The notes under the pieces: model-generated | The model's database searches: none | What the model was told of the DNA's origin: nothing | What the model saw: the letters and a program-made list of their open reading frames with translations, nothing else | Assembly (NCBI GenBank): GCA_902706235.1 | Contig: CACSJR010000002.1 | Coordinates: 360,079-424,078 of the forward strand | Origin: Citrobacter sp. 18056 | GTDB lineage: Bacteria; Pseudomonadota; Gammaproteobacteria; Enterobacterales; Enterobacteriaceae | Length of the DNA stretch: 64,000 nt | Reading direction: 5' to 3' | In this document: positions 31,636 through 41,256 of the stretch, one piece after another | How the letters are laid out: every line of letters begins with the position of its first letter | How positions within the stretch are numbered: position 1 is the stretch's first letter | Program-made: the position numbers and the translations under genes

Positions 31636-32457
31636 ATGAAAAAAAATCGCGCTTTTTTGAAATGGGCAGGGGGTAAATATCCTCTGCTGAACGATATTGA
31701 AAAACATCTGCCACAAGGCGAATGTTTGATCGAGCCCTTCGTCGGGGCCGGTTCCGTATTCCTGAATACCCGCTATTCCCGCTATATTCTTGCTGATATC
31801 AACAGCGATCTGATTGATCTCTATAACATTGTCAAAACGCGGACCCCTGAGTACATCTCTGCCGCGCAGGCGATGTTTATCCCAGCCAATAACAATGCTG
31901 AAATCTATTACCAGCTGCGGACCGAGTTCAATCAATGCCGGGAGCCGCTGCGTCGTGCAGTGCTCTTTTTGTATCTGAACCGTCATGGCTACAACGGCTT
32001 ATGCCGCTATAACATGAAGGGCGAGTTCAACGTGCCGTTTGGGCGTTATAAAAAGCCGTACTTCCCGGAAGCCGAGTTAAACCATTTTGCGTACAAGGCG
32101 CAGAATGCAGAATTCCATTGCATGTCCTACGAGGACTGCATGGCGATGGCGGACAAAGACTCCGTGGTGTACTGCGATCCGCCGTACGCGCCGCTGTCCG
32201 CGACCGCCAATTTTACCGCCTACCACACCAACAGCTTTAGCCCGGCGCAGCAAGCGCACCTGGCCGAAATGGCGGAAAAACTGGTCAGTAACCAAATTCC
32301 GGTGTTAATTTCGAACCATGACACTCCCGATACGCGTGAGTGGTACAAAGCAGCAAAACAATTTCAGGTTAAAGTCCGGCGCAGCATCAGTAGCAACGGT
32401 GGCACGCGCAAAAAGGTGGATGAACTGCTGGCTTTGTATCGCCCAGCAAAACCATAA
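31636..32457 (+). CDS. dam: DNA adenine methyltransferase Dam
   Basis: Methylates adenine N6 in GATC, directing mismatch repair, replication timing and phase-variable promoters. The protein has 273 residues (E. coli 278). AdoMet-binding motif [12 protein letters not shown] is at 8-19 and the catalytic DPPY at 181-184. It lies within the aroK-trpS superoperon; gene dosage of Dam is normally kept low by internal promoters and the hairpin upstream. Confidence 0.98.
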   Translation: MKKNRAFLKWAGGKYPLLNDIEKHLPQGECLIEPFVGAGSVFLNTRYSRYILADINSDLIDLYNIVKTRTPEYISAAQAMFIPANNNAEIYYQLRTEFNQCREPLRRAVLFLYLNRHGYNGLCRYNMKGEFNVPFGRYKKPYFPEAELNHFAYKAQNAEFHCMSYEDCMAMADKDSVVYCDPPYAPLSATANFTAYHTNSFSPAQQAHLAEMAEKLVSNQIPVLISNHDTPDTREWYKAAKQFQVKVRRSISSNGGTRKKVDELLALYRPAKP

Positions 32458-32477
32458 TCGTTTTCAAGGAGATGCGG

Positions 32478-33155
32478 ATGAAACAGTATTTGATTGCCCC
32501 TTCGATTCTGTCGGCCGACTTTGCCCGTCTGGGTGAAGATACCGCGAAGGCTCTGGCGGCAGGTGGCGATGTTGTTCACTTCGACGTGATGGACAACCAT
32601 TACGTACCCAATCTGACGATGGGCCCGATGGTGCTGAAAGCCCTGCGCAAATACGGCATCACCGCTCCGATTGACGTGCATCTGATGGTCAAACCCGTCG
32701 ACCGCATCATTCCTGATTTTGCTGCTGCAGGCGCCAGTATTATCACTTTCCATCCGGAAGCCTCTGAACACGTCGATCGTTCTTTGCAGCTGATTAAAGA
32801 GCATGGCTGTAAAGCGGGCCTGGTTCTCAACCCGGCGACGCCGCTGAGCTACCTCGACCACGTGATGGATAAGCTCGATGTTATCTTGCTGATGTCCGTT
32901 AACCCGGGCTTCGGCGGCCAGTCCTTTATTCCGCACACGCTTGAGAAGCTGCGTGAAGTACGCCGTCGGATTGACGTCTCGGGTTTCGACATTCGCCTGG
33001 AAGTCGACGGTGGCGTGAAAGCCAATAACATTGGTGAGATTGCTGCGGCAGGTGCCGATATGTTTGTCGCCGGCTCGGCCATTTTCGACCAGCCGGACTA
33101 CAAAAAAATGATTGATGAAATGCGCAGTGAACTGGCAAAGGTAAGTCATGAGTAA
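32478..33155 (+). CDS. rpe: ribulose-phosphate 3-epimerase
   Basis: Interconverts ribulose-5-phosphate and xylulose-5-phosphate in the pentose phosphate pathway. The TIM barrel has 225 residues with the signature [32 protein letters not shown] and the phosphate loop [13 protein letters not shown] chose ATG 32478, with AAGGAG at 32466-32471; the ATG at 32472 overlaps that ribosome site. It overlaps gph by 8 bases. Confidence 0.97.
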   Translation: MKQYLIAPSILSADFARLGEDTAKALAAGGDVVHFDVMDNHYVPNLTMGPMVLKALRKYGITAPIDVHLMVKPVDRIIPDFAAAGASIITFHPEASEHVDRSLQLIKEHGCKAGLVLNPATPLSYLDHVMDKLDVILLMSVNPGFGGQSFIPHTLEKLREVRRRIDVSGFDIRLEVDGGVKANNIGEIAAAGADMFVAGSAIFDQPDYKKMIDEMRSELAKVSHE

Positions 33156-33909
33156 ATTAGAAACCATTCAGGGCGTTGCGTTTGATCTCGACGGCACGTT
33201 AGTGGATAGCGCGCCAGGCTTAACGGCAGCGGTAGACAACGCGCTGTATGCCCTGGAATTGCCGACCGCTGGCGAAGAGCGAGTGATAACCTGGATTGGT
33301 AACGGCGCCGATGTGCTGATGGAACGCGCGCTGACCTGGGCGCGCCAGGAGCGTGCCAGCCTGCGTAAAACGCAGGGCAAACCGTCGGTTGACCATAGCG
33401 ATATTCCGCAAGAAGAGCAGCTACGCGTGCTACGCAAACTCTTCGACCGTTACTACGCAGATTTCGCCGAAGAGGGCAGCTATCTGTTCCCGGCGGTGGC
33501 GGAAACGTTAAGCGCGCTGCATGCCAAAGGCCTCCCTCTGGGGCTGGTAACCAACAAGCCTTCGCCGTTCGTCGCGCCAATCCTTGACGCGTTAGATATC
33601 GCCAAATATTTCTCCGTCGTGATCGGTGGGGATGACGTAGAAAACAAAAAACCGCACCCCGATCCGCTACTGCTGGTGGCGAAGAAATTGGGCGTGGCCC
33701 CGGAAGCGCTGCTGTTTGTTGGCGATTCCCGCAATGATATTCTCGCGGCTCAGGCCGCTGGTTGCTGTTCCATTGGCCTGACCTATGGCTACAACTATGG
33801 CGAAGCCATTGCCGACAGCAATCCCGATTTTGTTTTTGACAGCTTTAACGATTTGTTGCCCGCGCTCGGGCTCCCGCACAGTGAAATTCAGGAAGTGAAA
33901 AATGACTAA
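33148..33909 (+). CDS. gph: phosphoglycolate phosphatase
   Basis: HAD phosphatase of 253 residues that removes 2-phosphoglycolate, formed notably during repair of 3'-phosphoglycolate DNA ends. Motif [10 protein letters not shown] (13-21), motif II VTNKPS, motif III lysine in KKPHPDP and motif [11 protein letters not shown]. Both ends overlap neighbours (rpe by 8, trpS by 8 bases), indicating translational coupling. Confidence 0.97.
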   Translation: MSKLETIQGVAFDLDGTLVDSAPGLTAAVDNALYALELPTAGEERVITWIGNGADVLMERALTWARQERASLRKTQGKPSVDHSDIPQEEQLRVLRKLFDRYYADFAEEGSYLFPAVAETLSALHAKGLPLGLVTNKPSPFVAPILDALDIAKYFSVVIGGDDVENKKPHPDPLLLVAKKLGVAPEALLFVGDSRNDILAAQAAGCCSIGLTYGYNYGEAIADSNPDFVFDSFNDLLPALGLPHSEIQEVKND

Positions 33910-34906
33910 GCCCATCGTATTTAGTGGCGCACAGCCCTCAGGTGAACTGACCATTGGCAACTATATGGGTGCGCTGCGTCAGTGGGTGAACATGCAGGAC
34001 GATTACCATTGCATCTACTGCATTGTTGACCTGCACGCCATTACTGCCCGCCAGGACCCTGAGAAACTGCGTAAAGCCACCCTCGATACCCTGGCGCTTT
34101 ACCTCGCCTGCGGTATCGATCCGGAGAAAAGCACCATCTTCGTGCAGTCTCACGTGCCAGAACATGCCCAGCTCGGTTGGGCGTTGAACTGCTACACCTA
34201 TTTCGGTGAGCTGAGCCGCATGACCCAGTTTAAAGACAAGTCAGCGCGCTACGCTGAGAACATCAATGCCGGTTTGTTCGATTACCCGGTGCTGATGGCG
34301 GCAGACATTCTGCTGTATCAGACTAATCAGGTGCCGGTGGGTGAAGACCAGAAACAGCATCTGGAACTGAGCCGCGATATCGCCCAGCGCTTTAACGCGA
34401 TTTACGGTGATGTGTTCAAAGTGCCTGAGCCGTTCATTCCGAAATCCGGGGCGCGTGTTATGTCGCTGCTGGAGCCGACCAAGAAGATGTCCAAGTCTGA
34501 CGATAACCGCAACAACGTTATCGGCCTGCTGGAAGATCCGAAATCCGTTGTGAAGAAAATCAAACGTGCGATGACCGACTCCGAAGAGCCGCCGGTCATC
34601 CGCTATGACGTGCAGAACAAAGCGGGCGTCTCCAACCTGCTGGATATCCTCTCCGGTGTGACCGGTCAGAGCGTTCAGGAGCTGGAACAGCACTTCGAAG
34701 GCAAAATGTATGGTCACCTGAAGGGCGAAGTTGCCGAGGCGGTGTCTGGCATGTTGACCGACCTGCAGGAGCGCTATAACCGCTTCCGTAACGACGAAGC
34801 GCTGTTGCAGAAGATTATGCGTGAAGGTGCGCAGAAGGCTAGCGCTCAGGCGGCTGAAACATTAAAAGCGGTGTACGAAGCCATTGGATTTGTTGCCAGG
34901 CCGTAA
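33902..34906 (+). CDS. trpS: tryptophanyl-tRNA synthetase
   Basis: Class Ic synthetase of 334 residues that charges tRNA-Trp. The HIGH-like motif is in [14 protein letters not shown] (about 10-23) and KMSKS in [10 protein letters not shown] (about 195-204). It ends the aroK superoperon and is followed by a strong terminator. In E. coli K-12 the yhfS-Z and frl genes lie between trpS and yhfL (recalled); here only 63 bases separate trpS from yhfL. Confidence 0.98.
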   Translation: MTKPIVFSGAQPSGELTIGNYMGALRQWVNMQDDYHCIYCIVDLHAITARQDPEKLRKATLDTLALYLACGIDPEKSTIFVQSHVPEHAQLGWALNCYTYFGELSRMTQFKDKSARYAENINAGLFDYPVLMAADILLYQTNQVPVGEDQKQHLELSRDIAQRFNAIYGDVFKVPEPFIPKSGARVMSLLEPTKKMSKSDDNRNNVIGLLEDPKSVVKKIKRAMTDSEEPPVIRYDVQNKAGVSNLLDILSGVTGQSVQELEQHFEGKMYGHLKGEVAEAVSGMLTDLQERYNRFRNDEALLQKIMREGAQKASAQAAETLKAVYEAIGFVARP

Positions 34907-34925
34907 GCGTATTAGAAAATAACAA

Positions 34926-34953
34926 AACCGGGATAAATTTCCCGGTTTTTTTA
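34926..34953. terminator. bidirectional terminator after trpS and yhfL
   Basis: AACCGGGA and TCCCGGTT pair around TAAATT, with a run of seven T on the plus strand and an A-rich flank (T-rich on the minus strand). It suits both trpS and the convergent yhfL. Confidence 0.9.
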
Positions 34954-34969
34954 CGGACCGTATTGATGA

Positions 34970-35137
34970 TTAATATTCTGCCGGGCCACAGCCGCCAATA
35001 ATTCGTGAAATAGAAATGGCAGGATGCAGAAGATAATCATAGCCACAGCTTTTACTTTTGTTTTCAACGTGCCCGGAGCAGGCGCTAAGCGTGCCGACTG
35101 CGGCCAGTAAGGCTACAATTTTTATCATTCTTTTCAT
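34970..35137 (-). CDS. yhfL: small lipoprotein YhfL
   Basis: A 55-residue lipoprotein of unknown function. It begins MKRMIKIVALLAAVGTLSAC: a short basic start, a hydrophobic stretch and a lipobox LSAC with Cys20 as the lipidated residue. The mature part (SGHVENKSKSCGYDYLLHP..., ending IIGGCGPAEY) matches E. coli YhfL closely as I recall it. There is no Asp at +2, so outer-membrane sorting is expected. GAGGTAA-type sequence lies upstream of the start (minus strand GGGATTACCTC). The gene is too short for routine ORF cut-offs. Confidence 0.88.
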   Translation of the reverse strand: MKRMIKIVALLAAVGTLSACSGHVENKSKSCGYDYLLHPAISISRIIGGCGPAEY

Positions 35138-35233
35138 GAGGTAATCCCTTAACTATACAAAGTGAGTTGCAGCGTGATGATGCTTAAACGAGGCGCGTCT
35201 ATTATCATCGGCAGCGAGTGAATTTAAGGAATT

Positions 35234-35299
35234 ATGCGGGCGGCGACAACGATTATTGTTATTTTGATGGGTCTGTATCTGGACATGATATTACTGTGA
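35234..35299 (+). CDS. possible 21-residue hydrophobic peptide
   Basis: ATG at 35234 is preceded by TAAGGA with 5 spacer bases, and the frame reads MRAATTIIVILMGLYLDMILL before a stop... the hydrophobic run from residue 7 could span a membrane. The form recalls small membrane peptides and type I toxins such as Ibs, but there is no sequence match I recognise and a chance ORF of this length is common. A hairpin (35343-35377) follows. Confidence 0.25.
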   Translation: MRAATTIIVILMGLYLDMILL

Positions 35300-35342
35300 A
35301 TATCATGGGTGGGAATTATCATTTTAATAAAGGTGCTCAGGG

Positions 35343-35377
35343 TGCCGAATATTATTTTGTGTTTACAATATTCGGCA
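35343..35377. terminator. hairpin downstream of cysG
   Basis: TGCCGAATATT and AATATTCGGCA form a perfect 11-base stem with a loop of about 13 bases. It lies 14 bases past the cysG stop and probably ends the nirBD-cysG transcript; it could also end the small plus-strand ORF. Confidence 0.7.
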
Positions 35378-35390
35378 TCCGGCAGGCTAT

Positions 35391-36764
35391 TTAGTGATTC
35401 GAATACCAGTTTAATTTTTCACGCAGTTCCACAACCCGCCCGACGATGATCAGCGCCGGACTGGCAACCTGCTGTGCCAATTCGCTCAACTGTGCCAGGT
35501 CACCGCTGACCACGCGCTGGTTCACGGCGGTACCGTTTTCTACCAACGCGACAGGCATATTGAGCGGCATTCCGTGTTCGGTGAGTTTCGCTTGAATGGT
35601 CGCCGCCTGATTCAGCCCCATGTAGAACACTAGCGTTTGTTTCTCCGCCGCCAGATTATGCCAGTCGAGTTCGCTTCCGGTTTTGAGATGGCCCGTCACC
35701 AGGCGCACACTTTGAGCGTAATCACGATGGGTCAGTGGAATGCCCGCATAGGCAGAACAACCTGAGGCTGCCGTAATACCTGGAACCACAGAGAACGGGA
35801 TCCCGGCGTTGCACAGGGTTTCCAGCTCTTCGCCACCGCGACCAAAGATAAACGGATCGCCACCTTTCAGGCGCACCACGCGTTTGCCCTTTTGCGCTTC
35901 ACGCAGCAGAATTTGATTAATTTCTTCCTGCGGCACGCAGTGATATCCAGCGCGTTTACCGACGAAAACGCGATCGGCATCGCGGCGTACCAGATTCATG
36001 ATGTCGTCCGATACCAGACGGTCATAGACCACGATGTCAGCTTGCTGGATCTGCTGTAAACCTTTCAACGTCAGCAGCCCGGCATCACCCGGCCCGGCAC
36101 CGACCAGTACCACTTCACCGCGATTATCCAGCGGTTCACTGAGCAGGCGTTCGGTGATTTCCGCGACCGCTTTTTCATCCTGATTTGCCAGTGACTGCGC
36201 CAGACGGTCGTTCACAAACAGTTTTTCCCAGAAACGGCGACGCTCGCCGACGCTGGCAAACTGCTTTTTCACCCGTCCACGAAGCTGGCCCGCAAAGCGG
36301 GCAACCTGGCCGAGATGCTGCGGCAACAGAGATTCCAGCTTTTCACGCAGCAGGCGCGCCAGCACCGGAGACGTTCCACCGGAAGAGACGGCGACCATCA
36401 GCGGCGAGCGATCAATAATCGATGGCATGATGAAGCTGGCTTGTTTCGGTGCATCGACCACGTTACAGAAAATACGGCGTTGCTCTGCTTCTGTACTGAC
36501 GCGCGCATTAACCGCATCGTTATCGGTGGCGGCAATCGCCAGCCAACAGGTGTCGAGCAGCGTTGAATCAAATTCCCCTTCTACCAGCGTCAACATGCCG
36601 GCTTCGGCCCACACGTGGAACTGGGGTTCGAAGTTGAGCGCGTTAACGGTCAGGCGTGCGCCCGCATCAAGCAGCAGGCGGGCTTTACGCTCGGCTACGT
36701 CGCCGCCTCCGACTAACAGACAGTCACGGCCACGCAGCTGGCAGAAAATGGGTAAGTGATCCAT
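35391..36764 (-). CDS. cysG: siroheme synthase CysG
   Basis: Trifunctional enzyme that makes siroheme from uroporphyrinogen III. The protein has 457 residues: an N-terminal NAD-dependent precorrin-2 dehydrogenase/ferrochelatase (1-203; [18 protein letters not shown]) and a C-terminal SUMT methyltransferase (from about 215; [33 protein letters not shown]). It supplies the cofactor of NirB. It lies 60 bases after nirD; in E. coli and Salmonella nirC lies between them (recalled). Confidence 0.98.
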   Translation of the reverse strand: MDHLPIFCQLRGRDCLLVGGGDVAERKARLLLDAGARLTVNALNFEPQFHVWAEAGMLTLVEGEFDSTLLDTCWLAIAATDNDAVNARVSTEAEQRRIFCNVVDAPKQASFIMPSIIDRSPLMVAVSSGGTSPVLARLLREKLESLLPQHLGQVARFAGQLRGRVKKQFASVGERRRFWEKLFVNDRLAQSLANQDEKAVAEITERLLSEPLDNRGEVVLVGAGPGDAGLLTLKGLQQIQQADIVVYDRLVSDDIMNLVRRDADRVFVGKRAGYHCVPQEEINQILLREAQKGKRVVRLKGGDPFIFGRGGEELETLCNAGIPFSVVPGITAASGCSAYAGIPLTHRDYAQSVRLVTGHLKTGSELDWHNLAAEKQTLVFYMGLNQAATIQAKLTEHGMPLNMPVALVENGTAVNQRVVSGDLAQLSELAQQVASPALIIVGRVVELREKLNWYSNH

Positions 36765-36794
36765 GGGCGTCTCGCTAAGTACAGGGGAAACAAA

Positions 36795-36817
36795 TCCGGC
36801 GGCAGAACGCCGCCGGA
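36795..36817. other. hairpin at the nirD-cysG junction
   Basis: TCCGGCGG and CCGCCGGA form a perfect 8-base GC-rich stem with a 7-base loop. It fills much of the 60-base gap where nirC is expected. It may stabilise upstream nirBD mRNA or limit cysG expression. It has no U-tract. Confidence 0.6.
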
Positions 36818-36824
36818 AGGGTCA

Positions 36825-37151
36825 TCAGGCTTTCAATTGTACCTGACCGTCTTTCACGCGCACCTCAAAATGTGCAATGGAGTGGCTTTCATCTTCCATG
36901 CACAGGCCGTCACTGAGACGGAAGCGCTGTTTTTTCAGCGGGCTGGCGACCCACAGCTCACCGTTGTGTTCCGCGATAAGACCGCGAGACAGGACGCTTG
37001 AACCGAAAAACGGGTCGATATTGCTGATGGCGAACACCTGCTGGTCATGATGCGGACGGAAAATCGCGACCTGCTCCTGGCCTAATAAGGCGCAGACGCC
37101 GGTAGCAGGCAGGATGGCGTCGATATTGCAGATATTTACCCACTGGCTCAT
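36825..37151 (-). CDS. nirD: nitrite reductase (NADH) small subunit
   Basis: Rieske-like fold subunit of 108 residues of the cytoplasmic NADH-dependent nitrite reductase. Unlike true Rieske proteins it lacks the paired Cys-His cluster ligands, as usual for NirD of enterobacteria. Its start overlaps the nirB stop by 4 bases (ATGA). Confidence 0.96.
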   Translation of the reverse strand: MSQWVNICNIDAILPATGVCALLGQEQVAIFRPHHDQQVFAISNIDPFFGSSVLSRGLIAEHNGELWVASPLKKQRFRLSDGLCMEDESHSIAHFEVRVKDGQVQLKA

Positions 37152-39691
37152 ACGTTTTCCTCCACCAGAGTTACTGGGATGCGCTCGTACGGTGTGGCCG
37201 GACGATGCTGTTCACGTTCAGGGACAATCTGCACATTCGGATCGCGCTGCGCGCTGTTCACGAAGTGTTTGAAGCGGCCCTGTGCTGCCGGGTCGTTGAC
37301 GGTTTCAGTCCATTCGCAGGCGAACATTGCGCGCAGGCGGCTCATCTCTTCTTCCAGATGAGCGTTCAGACCGAGTTTATCGTCGATGATAACGGCTTTC
37401 AGGTAGTCGATGCCACCTTCCAGGTTATCCAGCCACGGTGCGGTACGGGTCAGTTTGTCTGCGGTGCGGATGTAGAACATCATGAAACGGTCGAGGTATT
37501 TCACCAGCGTTTCAGCGTCGAGATCGGCTGCCAGCAGATCGGCGTGGCGTGGTTTCATCCCGCCGTTACCGCAGACGTACAGGTTCCAGCCTTTTTCAGT
37601 AGCGATGATACCGACGTCTTTACCCTGGGCTTCCGCACATTCACGGGTACAGCCGGAAACGCCAAACTTCATTTTGTGCGGGGTACGGATGCCTTTGTAA
37701 CGGTTTTCCAGCTGCACGCCGAAGCCGACGCTGTCGCCCACGCCATAACGGCACCAGGTGCTGCCGACGCAGGTTTTCGCCATACGCAGCGCCTTCGCAT
37801 AGGCGTGACCGGTTTCAAAGCCCGCATCAATCAGCTGACGCCAGATTTCCGGCAGGTCATCTTTTTGCGCACCGAACAGGCCGATACGCTGGGAGCCGGT
37901 GATTTTGGTGTAGAGATTAAATTCCTGCGCGATACGACCGACCGCCATCAGCCCGTCCGGGGTGATTTCGCCGCCAGCAGAACGTGGGATCACCGAGTAG
38001 GTGCCGTCTTTCTGAATGTTGGCGAGGAAGTTGTCGTTGGTGTCCTGCAACGGCGTGTGCTGCGGCTTGAGGATGTACTCATTCCAGCAGGAAGCCAGCA
38101 GGGAGCCGACGGTTGGCTTACACACTTCGCAGCCGTAGCCTTTGCCGTATTTTTTCAGCAGTTCGTCGAAGGTTTTAATGCCTTCCACGCGGATCAGGTG
38201 GTACAGCTCCTGACGGGAGAATGCAAAGTGTTCGCAGAGGTTGTTGTTCACCTCGATGCCCTGTTTCGCCAGTTCAGCGTTCAGGACCTGTGTCACCAGC
38301 GGAATACAGCCGCCGCAGCCGGTTCCGGCCTTGGTTTCTGCCTTCAGGGCGGCAACGGTATGACAGCCCTTATTGATGGCGTTGACCAGGTCACCTTTGG
38401 TGACGTCGAAGCAGGAGCAAATCTGTGCGCTGTCCGGGAGTTTGTCGACGCCAATCGCCGGTTTGCCGTTCGCCGCGTGAGCAGGCAGGATCAGCGCATC
38501 CGGGTTTTCCGGCAGTTCGATGGCGTTCAGTACCAGCTGCAGCAGGTTGCCAAAGTCGCTGGTATCACCGACCAGTACCGCGCCGAGCAAGGTTTTGTTG
38601 TCAGGGCTGACGATCAGGCGTTTGTAGACTTCTTTGCTTTCGTCGAGATAAACATAGCTACGTGCGCCCGGCGTACGGCCGTGTGCGTCACCGATCCCGC
38701 CGACGTCTACGCCGAGCAATTTCAGCTTGGCGCTGAGATCCGCGCCTTCAAAGACATTTTCTTTGCCGAGGATATGATCGACGGCGACCTGAGCCATTTT
38801 GTAGCCCGGGGCAACCAGACCATAGACTCGGTTGTTCCAGCTGGCACATTCGCCGATCGCGTAGATATCCGGGTCGGAAGTCTGACAGGTGTCATTCACC
38901 ATGATCCCGCCGCGCTGCCCGGTTGCCAGGCCGCATTGGGTCGCCAGTTTGTCGCGTGGACGAATACCGGTGGAGAAGACGATGAAATCAATTTCGAGCT
39001 CGCTACCGTCGGCGAAGCGCATGGTCTTACGCCCTTCGGTGCCTTCTTGCACGATCTCTTTGGTATTTTTGCTGGTGTGGACTTTTACACCGAGGCTTTC
39101 GATTTTGCGCTTCAGCTGGTCGCCGCCCATTGGGTCAAGCTGTTCCGCCATCAGCATCGGGGCAAATTCGATAACGTGGGTTTCGACGCCAAGATTTTTC
39201 AGTGCGCCAGCGGCTTCCAGACCAAGCAGGCCGCCGCCGACTACTGCGCCACGTTTGCTGCGACGGGCGCAGGCTTCGATGGCGTTGAGGTCTTCGATGG
39301 TGCGGTAAACAAAGCAATCCTGCGTTTCAGAGCCTTTGATCGGTGGGATCCACGGGTAAGAACCCGTCGCCATGATCAGTTTGTCGTAAAACACTGAACG
39401 ACCCGCACTTGAGTGAATCACCTTTTCCTGACGGTTTATGGTGATAGCGCGTTCGCCAAGCAGAACTTTAACGCCATGTTTCTCATAATATCCTTCACGT
39501 ACCAGCGAAAGTTCTTCCGCAGTATGGTGAGAGAAGTAAGATGAAAGATGGACGCGGTCGTAGGCGATACGGGGTTCTTCACAGAAGACGGTAATCTCAA
39601 ACTGGTCCGCCGGGGCTTTATCGAGAAGATCCTCAATAAAGCGGTGGCCGACCATGCCGTTACCGATAATAGCGAGTCTGACTTTGCTCAT
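37148..39691 (-). CDS. nirB: nitrite reductase (NADH) large subunit
   Basis: Cytoplasmic siroheme enzyme of 847 residues that reduces nitrite to ammonium with NADH. Order: FAD/NAD domains (IGNGMVGHRF at about 9-18; VVGGGLLGLEAAGAL), a BFD-like [2Fe-2S] domain with CSCFDVTKGD...CGGC, and sulfite reductase-like halves with the siroheme/[4Fe-4S] cysteines in CVGSTWCRYG and CTREC. Its upstream region has canonical FNR and NarL/NarP sites. The large open frame on the opposite strand is a composition shadow. Confidence 0.98.
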   Translation of the reverse strand: MSKVRLAIIGNGMVGHRFIEDLLDKAPADQFEITVFCEEPRIAYDRVHLSSYFSHHTAEELSLVREGYYEKHGVKVLLGERAITINRQEKVIHSSAGRSVFYDKLIMATGSYPWIPPIKGSETQDCFVYRTIEDLNAIEACARRSKRGAVVGGGLLGLEAAGALKNLGVETHVIEFAPMLMAEQLDPMGGDQLKRKIESLGVKVHTSKNTKEIVQEGTEGRKTMRFADGSELEIDFIVFSTGIRPRDKLATQCGLATGQRGGIMVNDTCQTSDPDIYAIGECASWNNRVYGLVAPGYKMAQVAVDHILGKENVFEGADLSAKLKLLGVDVGGIGDAHGRTPGARSYVYLDESKEVYKRLIVSPDNKTLLGAVLVGDTSDFGNLLQLVLNAIELPENPDALILPAHAANGKPAIGVDKLPDSAQICSCFDVTKGDLVNAINKGCHTVAALKAETKAGTGCGGCIPLVTQVLNAELAKQGIEVNNNLCEHFAFSRQELYHLIRVEGIKTFDELLKKYGKGYGCEVCKPTVGSLLASCWNEYILKPQHTPLQDTNDNFLANIQKDGTYSVIPRSAGGEITPDGLMAVGRIAQEFNLYTKITGSQRIGLFGAQKDDLPEIWRQLIDAGFETGHAYAKALRMAKTCVGSTWCRYGVGDSVGFGVQLENRYKGIRTPHKMKFGVSGCTRECAEAQGKDVGIIATEKGWNLYVCGNGGMKPRHADLLAADLDAETLVKYLDRFMMFYIRTADKLTRTAPWLDNLEGGIDYLKAVIIDDKLGLNAHLEEEMSRLRAMFACEWTETVNDPAAQGRFKHFVNSAQRDPNVQIVPEREQHRPATPYERIPVTLVEENV

Positions 39692-39749
39692 TTTTGCCTC
39701 GATTTCTTTTCTATTACCGCCTACCTTAACGATTCAGCATGGTTACTTA

Positions 39750-39763
39750 TTGATGTGAATCAA
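39750..39763. promoter_or_regulatory. FNR box of the nirB promoter
   Basis: TTGATGTGAATCAA is a perfect match to TTGATNNNNATCAA and differs little from the recalled E. coli nirB FNR site. It is centred about 65 bases before the nirB start. Anaerobic activation is well established for this promoter. Confidence 0.9.
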
Positions 39764-39776
39764 ATACGCCTTTACC

Positions 39777-39792
39777 TACCCCTTAATGGGTA
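39777..39792. promoter_or_regulatory. NarL/NarP 7-2-7 site of the nirB promoter
   Basis: TACCCCTTAATGGGTA is a perfect inverted heptamer pair with 2-base spacing, centred 28 bases upstream of the FNR box. This reproduces the known nirB promoter layout, where NarL/NarP relieve repression in response to nitrate or nitrite. Confidence 0.9.
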
Positions 39793-39930
39793 GTCGATTG
39801 ATTTGTCAGGATTTTTATAAGTAACGGAAATGACAGAGTTTTCTCGGCTGCTGAAATAATGTACAAAAAATGCGGGTTTTAACCTAAAAATGAATCAGGG
39901 TGTTCACCGCACCGATTCGGGAGAATGAAG

Positions 39931-41247
39931 ATGGGCACGACACCGTTATGGCTGATTGAGAACGTGCGGTTGCCAGAGCGCGAAGGATTGTGGCAACTGA
40001 GTATCGAGGATGGACGTTTCCATGCGATTACCCCTATGGGTGAATCCCGTCACGACAGTATCGAAGTCCTCAATGCGCGCGGTGGTCTGGCTCTCCCGCC
40101 GTTTATCGAACCGCATATTCATCTGGATACCACCCAAACTGCCGGGGAGCCAGGCTGGAACCAGTCCGGCACGCTGTTTGAAGGGATTGAGCGCTGGGCC
40201 GAACGCAAGGCGATGCTCACGCACGACGACGTAAAAACCCGTGCGTGGAAGACGCTGAAATGGCAAATCGCCAACGGGATCCAGTTCGTGCGCACTCATG
40301 TTGATGTCTCCGATCCGACGTTGACCGCGTTGAAAGCGATGCTGGAAGTGAAGAAAGAAGTCGCGCCGTGGGTTGAGTTGCAGATTGTCGCGTTTCCGCA
40401 GGAAGGGATTTTGTCCTATCCCGACGGCGCGGCGTTGCTGGAGAAAGCCTTGCAGCTGGGGGCTGATGTGGTCGGCGCCATCCCGCATTTTGAATTTACC
40501 CGCGAATACGGCGTAGAGTCACTGCACATCGCTTTCGCGCTGGCGAAGAAATACGATCGGCCGCTGGATATTCACTGTGATGAAATCGACGACGAACAGT
40601 CCCGCTTTGTCGAAACCGTGGCGGCGCTGGCACTGAAAGACGGTATCGGCCCACGCGTTACCGCCAGTCATACCACGGCGATGCATTCGTATAACGGGGC
40701 GTATACCTCGCGGCTGTTCCGTTTGCTGAAGATGTCAGGTATTAACTTTGTGGCGAACCCGCTGGTGAACATTCATCTGCAAGGCCGTTTCGATGACTAT
40801 CCGAAACGTCGCGGCATCACGCGAGTGAAAGAGCTGCTCGGGGCGGGCATCAACGTCTGCTTTGGCCATGATGATGTGTTTGACCCGTGGTATCCGCTCG
40901 GCACCGGCAACATGCTGCAGGTTCTGCATATGGGGCTGCATGTCTGTCAGATGATGGGCTATCAGCAGATTAACGACGGGTTGAATTTGATTACTCATAA
41001 TAGCGCCCGTACTTTCGGTGTGGCGGATTATGGTATCGACGTAGGCAAGGTGGCGAATCTGATTATTCTGCCTGCCGAGAACGGCTTTGAGGCGGTGCGT
41101 TGTCAGGTGCCGGTGCGCTGGTCCATTCGTCAGGGCAGAGTCATTGCGACGACGCAACTGGCGCAAACCTGGGTACAGACCGATATCGGTGGTGAGGAGT
41201 TGTCTTTTACGAAAAACAGCCCCTTCGCTGAGCGCAAAGGGGCGTAA
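39931..41247 (+). CDS. codA: cytosine deaminase (CodA family)
   Basis: Amidohydrolase of 438 residues closely similar to E. coli CodA, converting cytosine to uracil (isocytosine-like bases also possible). Metal ligands and catalytic residues are visible: HIHLD, the His-Cys-Asp-Glu segment [17 protein letters not shown] and the Asp in [11 protein letters not shown] prefer ATG 39931, 7 bases after GGGAG; the ATG at 39925 is too close. No codB permease gene is adjacent, unlike E. coli codBA. It is divergent from nirB and convergent with tsgA. A CodA-like gene at this locus is also recalled from Salmonella. Confidence 0.93.
   Translation: MGTTPLWLIENVRLPEREGLWQLSIEDGRFHAITPMGESRHDSIEVLNARGGLALPPFIEPHIHLDTTQTAGEPGWNQSGTLFEGIERWAERKAMLTHDDVKTRAWKTLKWQIANGIQFVRTHVDVSDPTLTALKAMLEVKKEVAPWVELQIVAFPQEGILSYPDGAALLEKALQLGADVVGAIPHFEFTREYGVESLHIAFALAKKYDRPLDIHCDEIDDEQSRFVETVAALALKDGIGPRVTASHTTAMHSYNGAYTSRLFRLLKMSGINFVANPLVNIHLQGRFDDYPKRRGITRVKELLGAGINVCFGHDDVFDPWYPLGTGNMLQVLHMGLHVCQMMGYQQINDGLNLITHNSARTFGVADYGIDVGKVANLIILPAENGFEAVRCQVPVRWSIRQGRVIATTQLAQTWVQTDIGGEELSFTKNSPFAERKGA
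41219..41243 (-). terminator. tsgA terminator lying inside the last codons of codA
   Basis: GCCCCTT and AAGGGGC form a perfect stem around an 11-base loop that can itself fold. On the minus strand it is followed by TGTTTTTC. The codA stop is at 41245-41247, so the stem is coding for the last residues of CodA (PFAERKG). Confidence 0.8.
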
Positions 41248-41256
41248 TGACAGAGC

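Larger units (their letters stand above)
35138..35390. other. intergenic region between yhfL and cysG
   Basis: AT-rich DNA of 253 bases. It should hold the yhfL promoter. It also contains a possible 21-codon hydrophobic ORF and a hairpin near the cysG end, both listed separately. Nothing else was recognised. Confidence 0.55.

Noticed and set aside
34954..35390. Remnants of the frl or yhfS-Z genes between trpS and cysG
   Set aside because: Only yhfL, a possible 21-codon frame and a hairpin are readable. No Frl or Yhf-like protein fragment was recognised in six frames by eye.
36765..36824. nirC pseudogene fragment
   Set aside because: Sixty bases dominated by a hairpin contain no stretch resembling a formate/nitrite channel.
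37205..39397. 730-codon open frame opposite nirB
   Set aside because: It lies wholly antisense to nirB, whose domains and cysteine motifs are unmistakable. Its translation has no family features; it reflects GC-rich codon bias.
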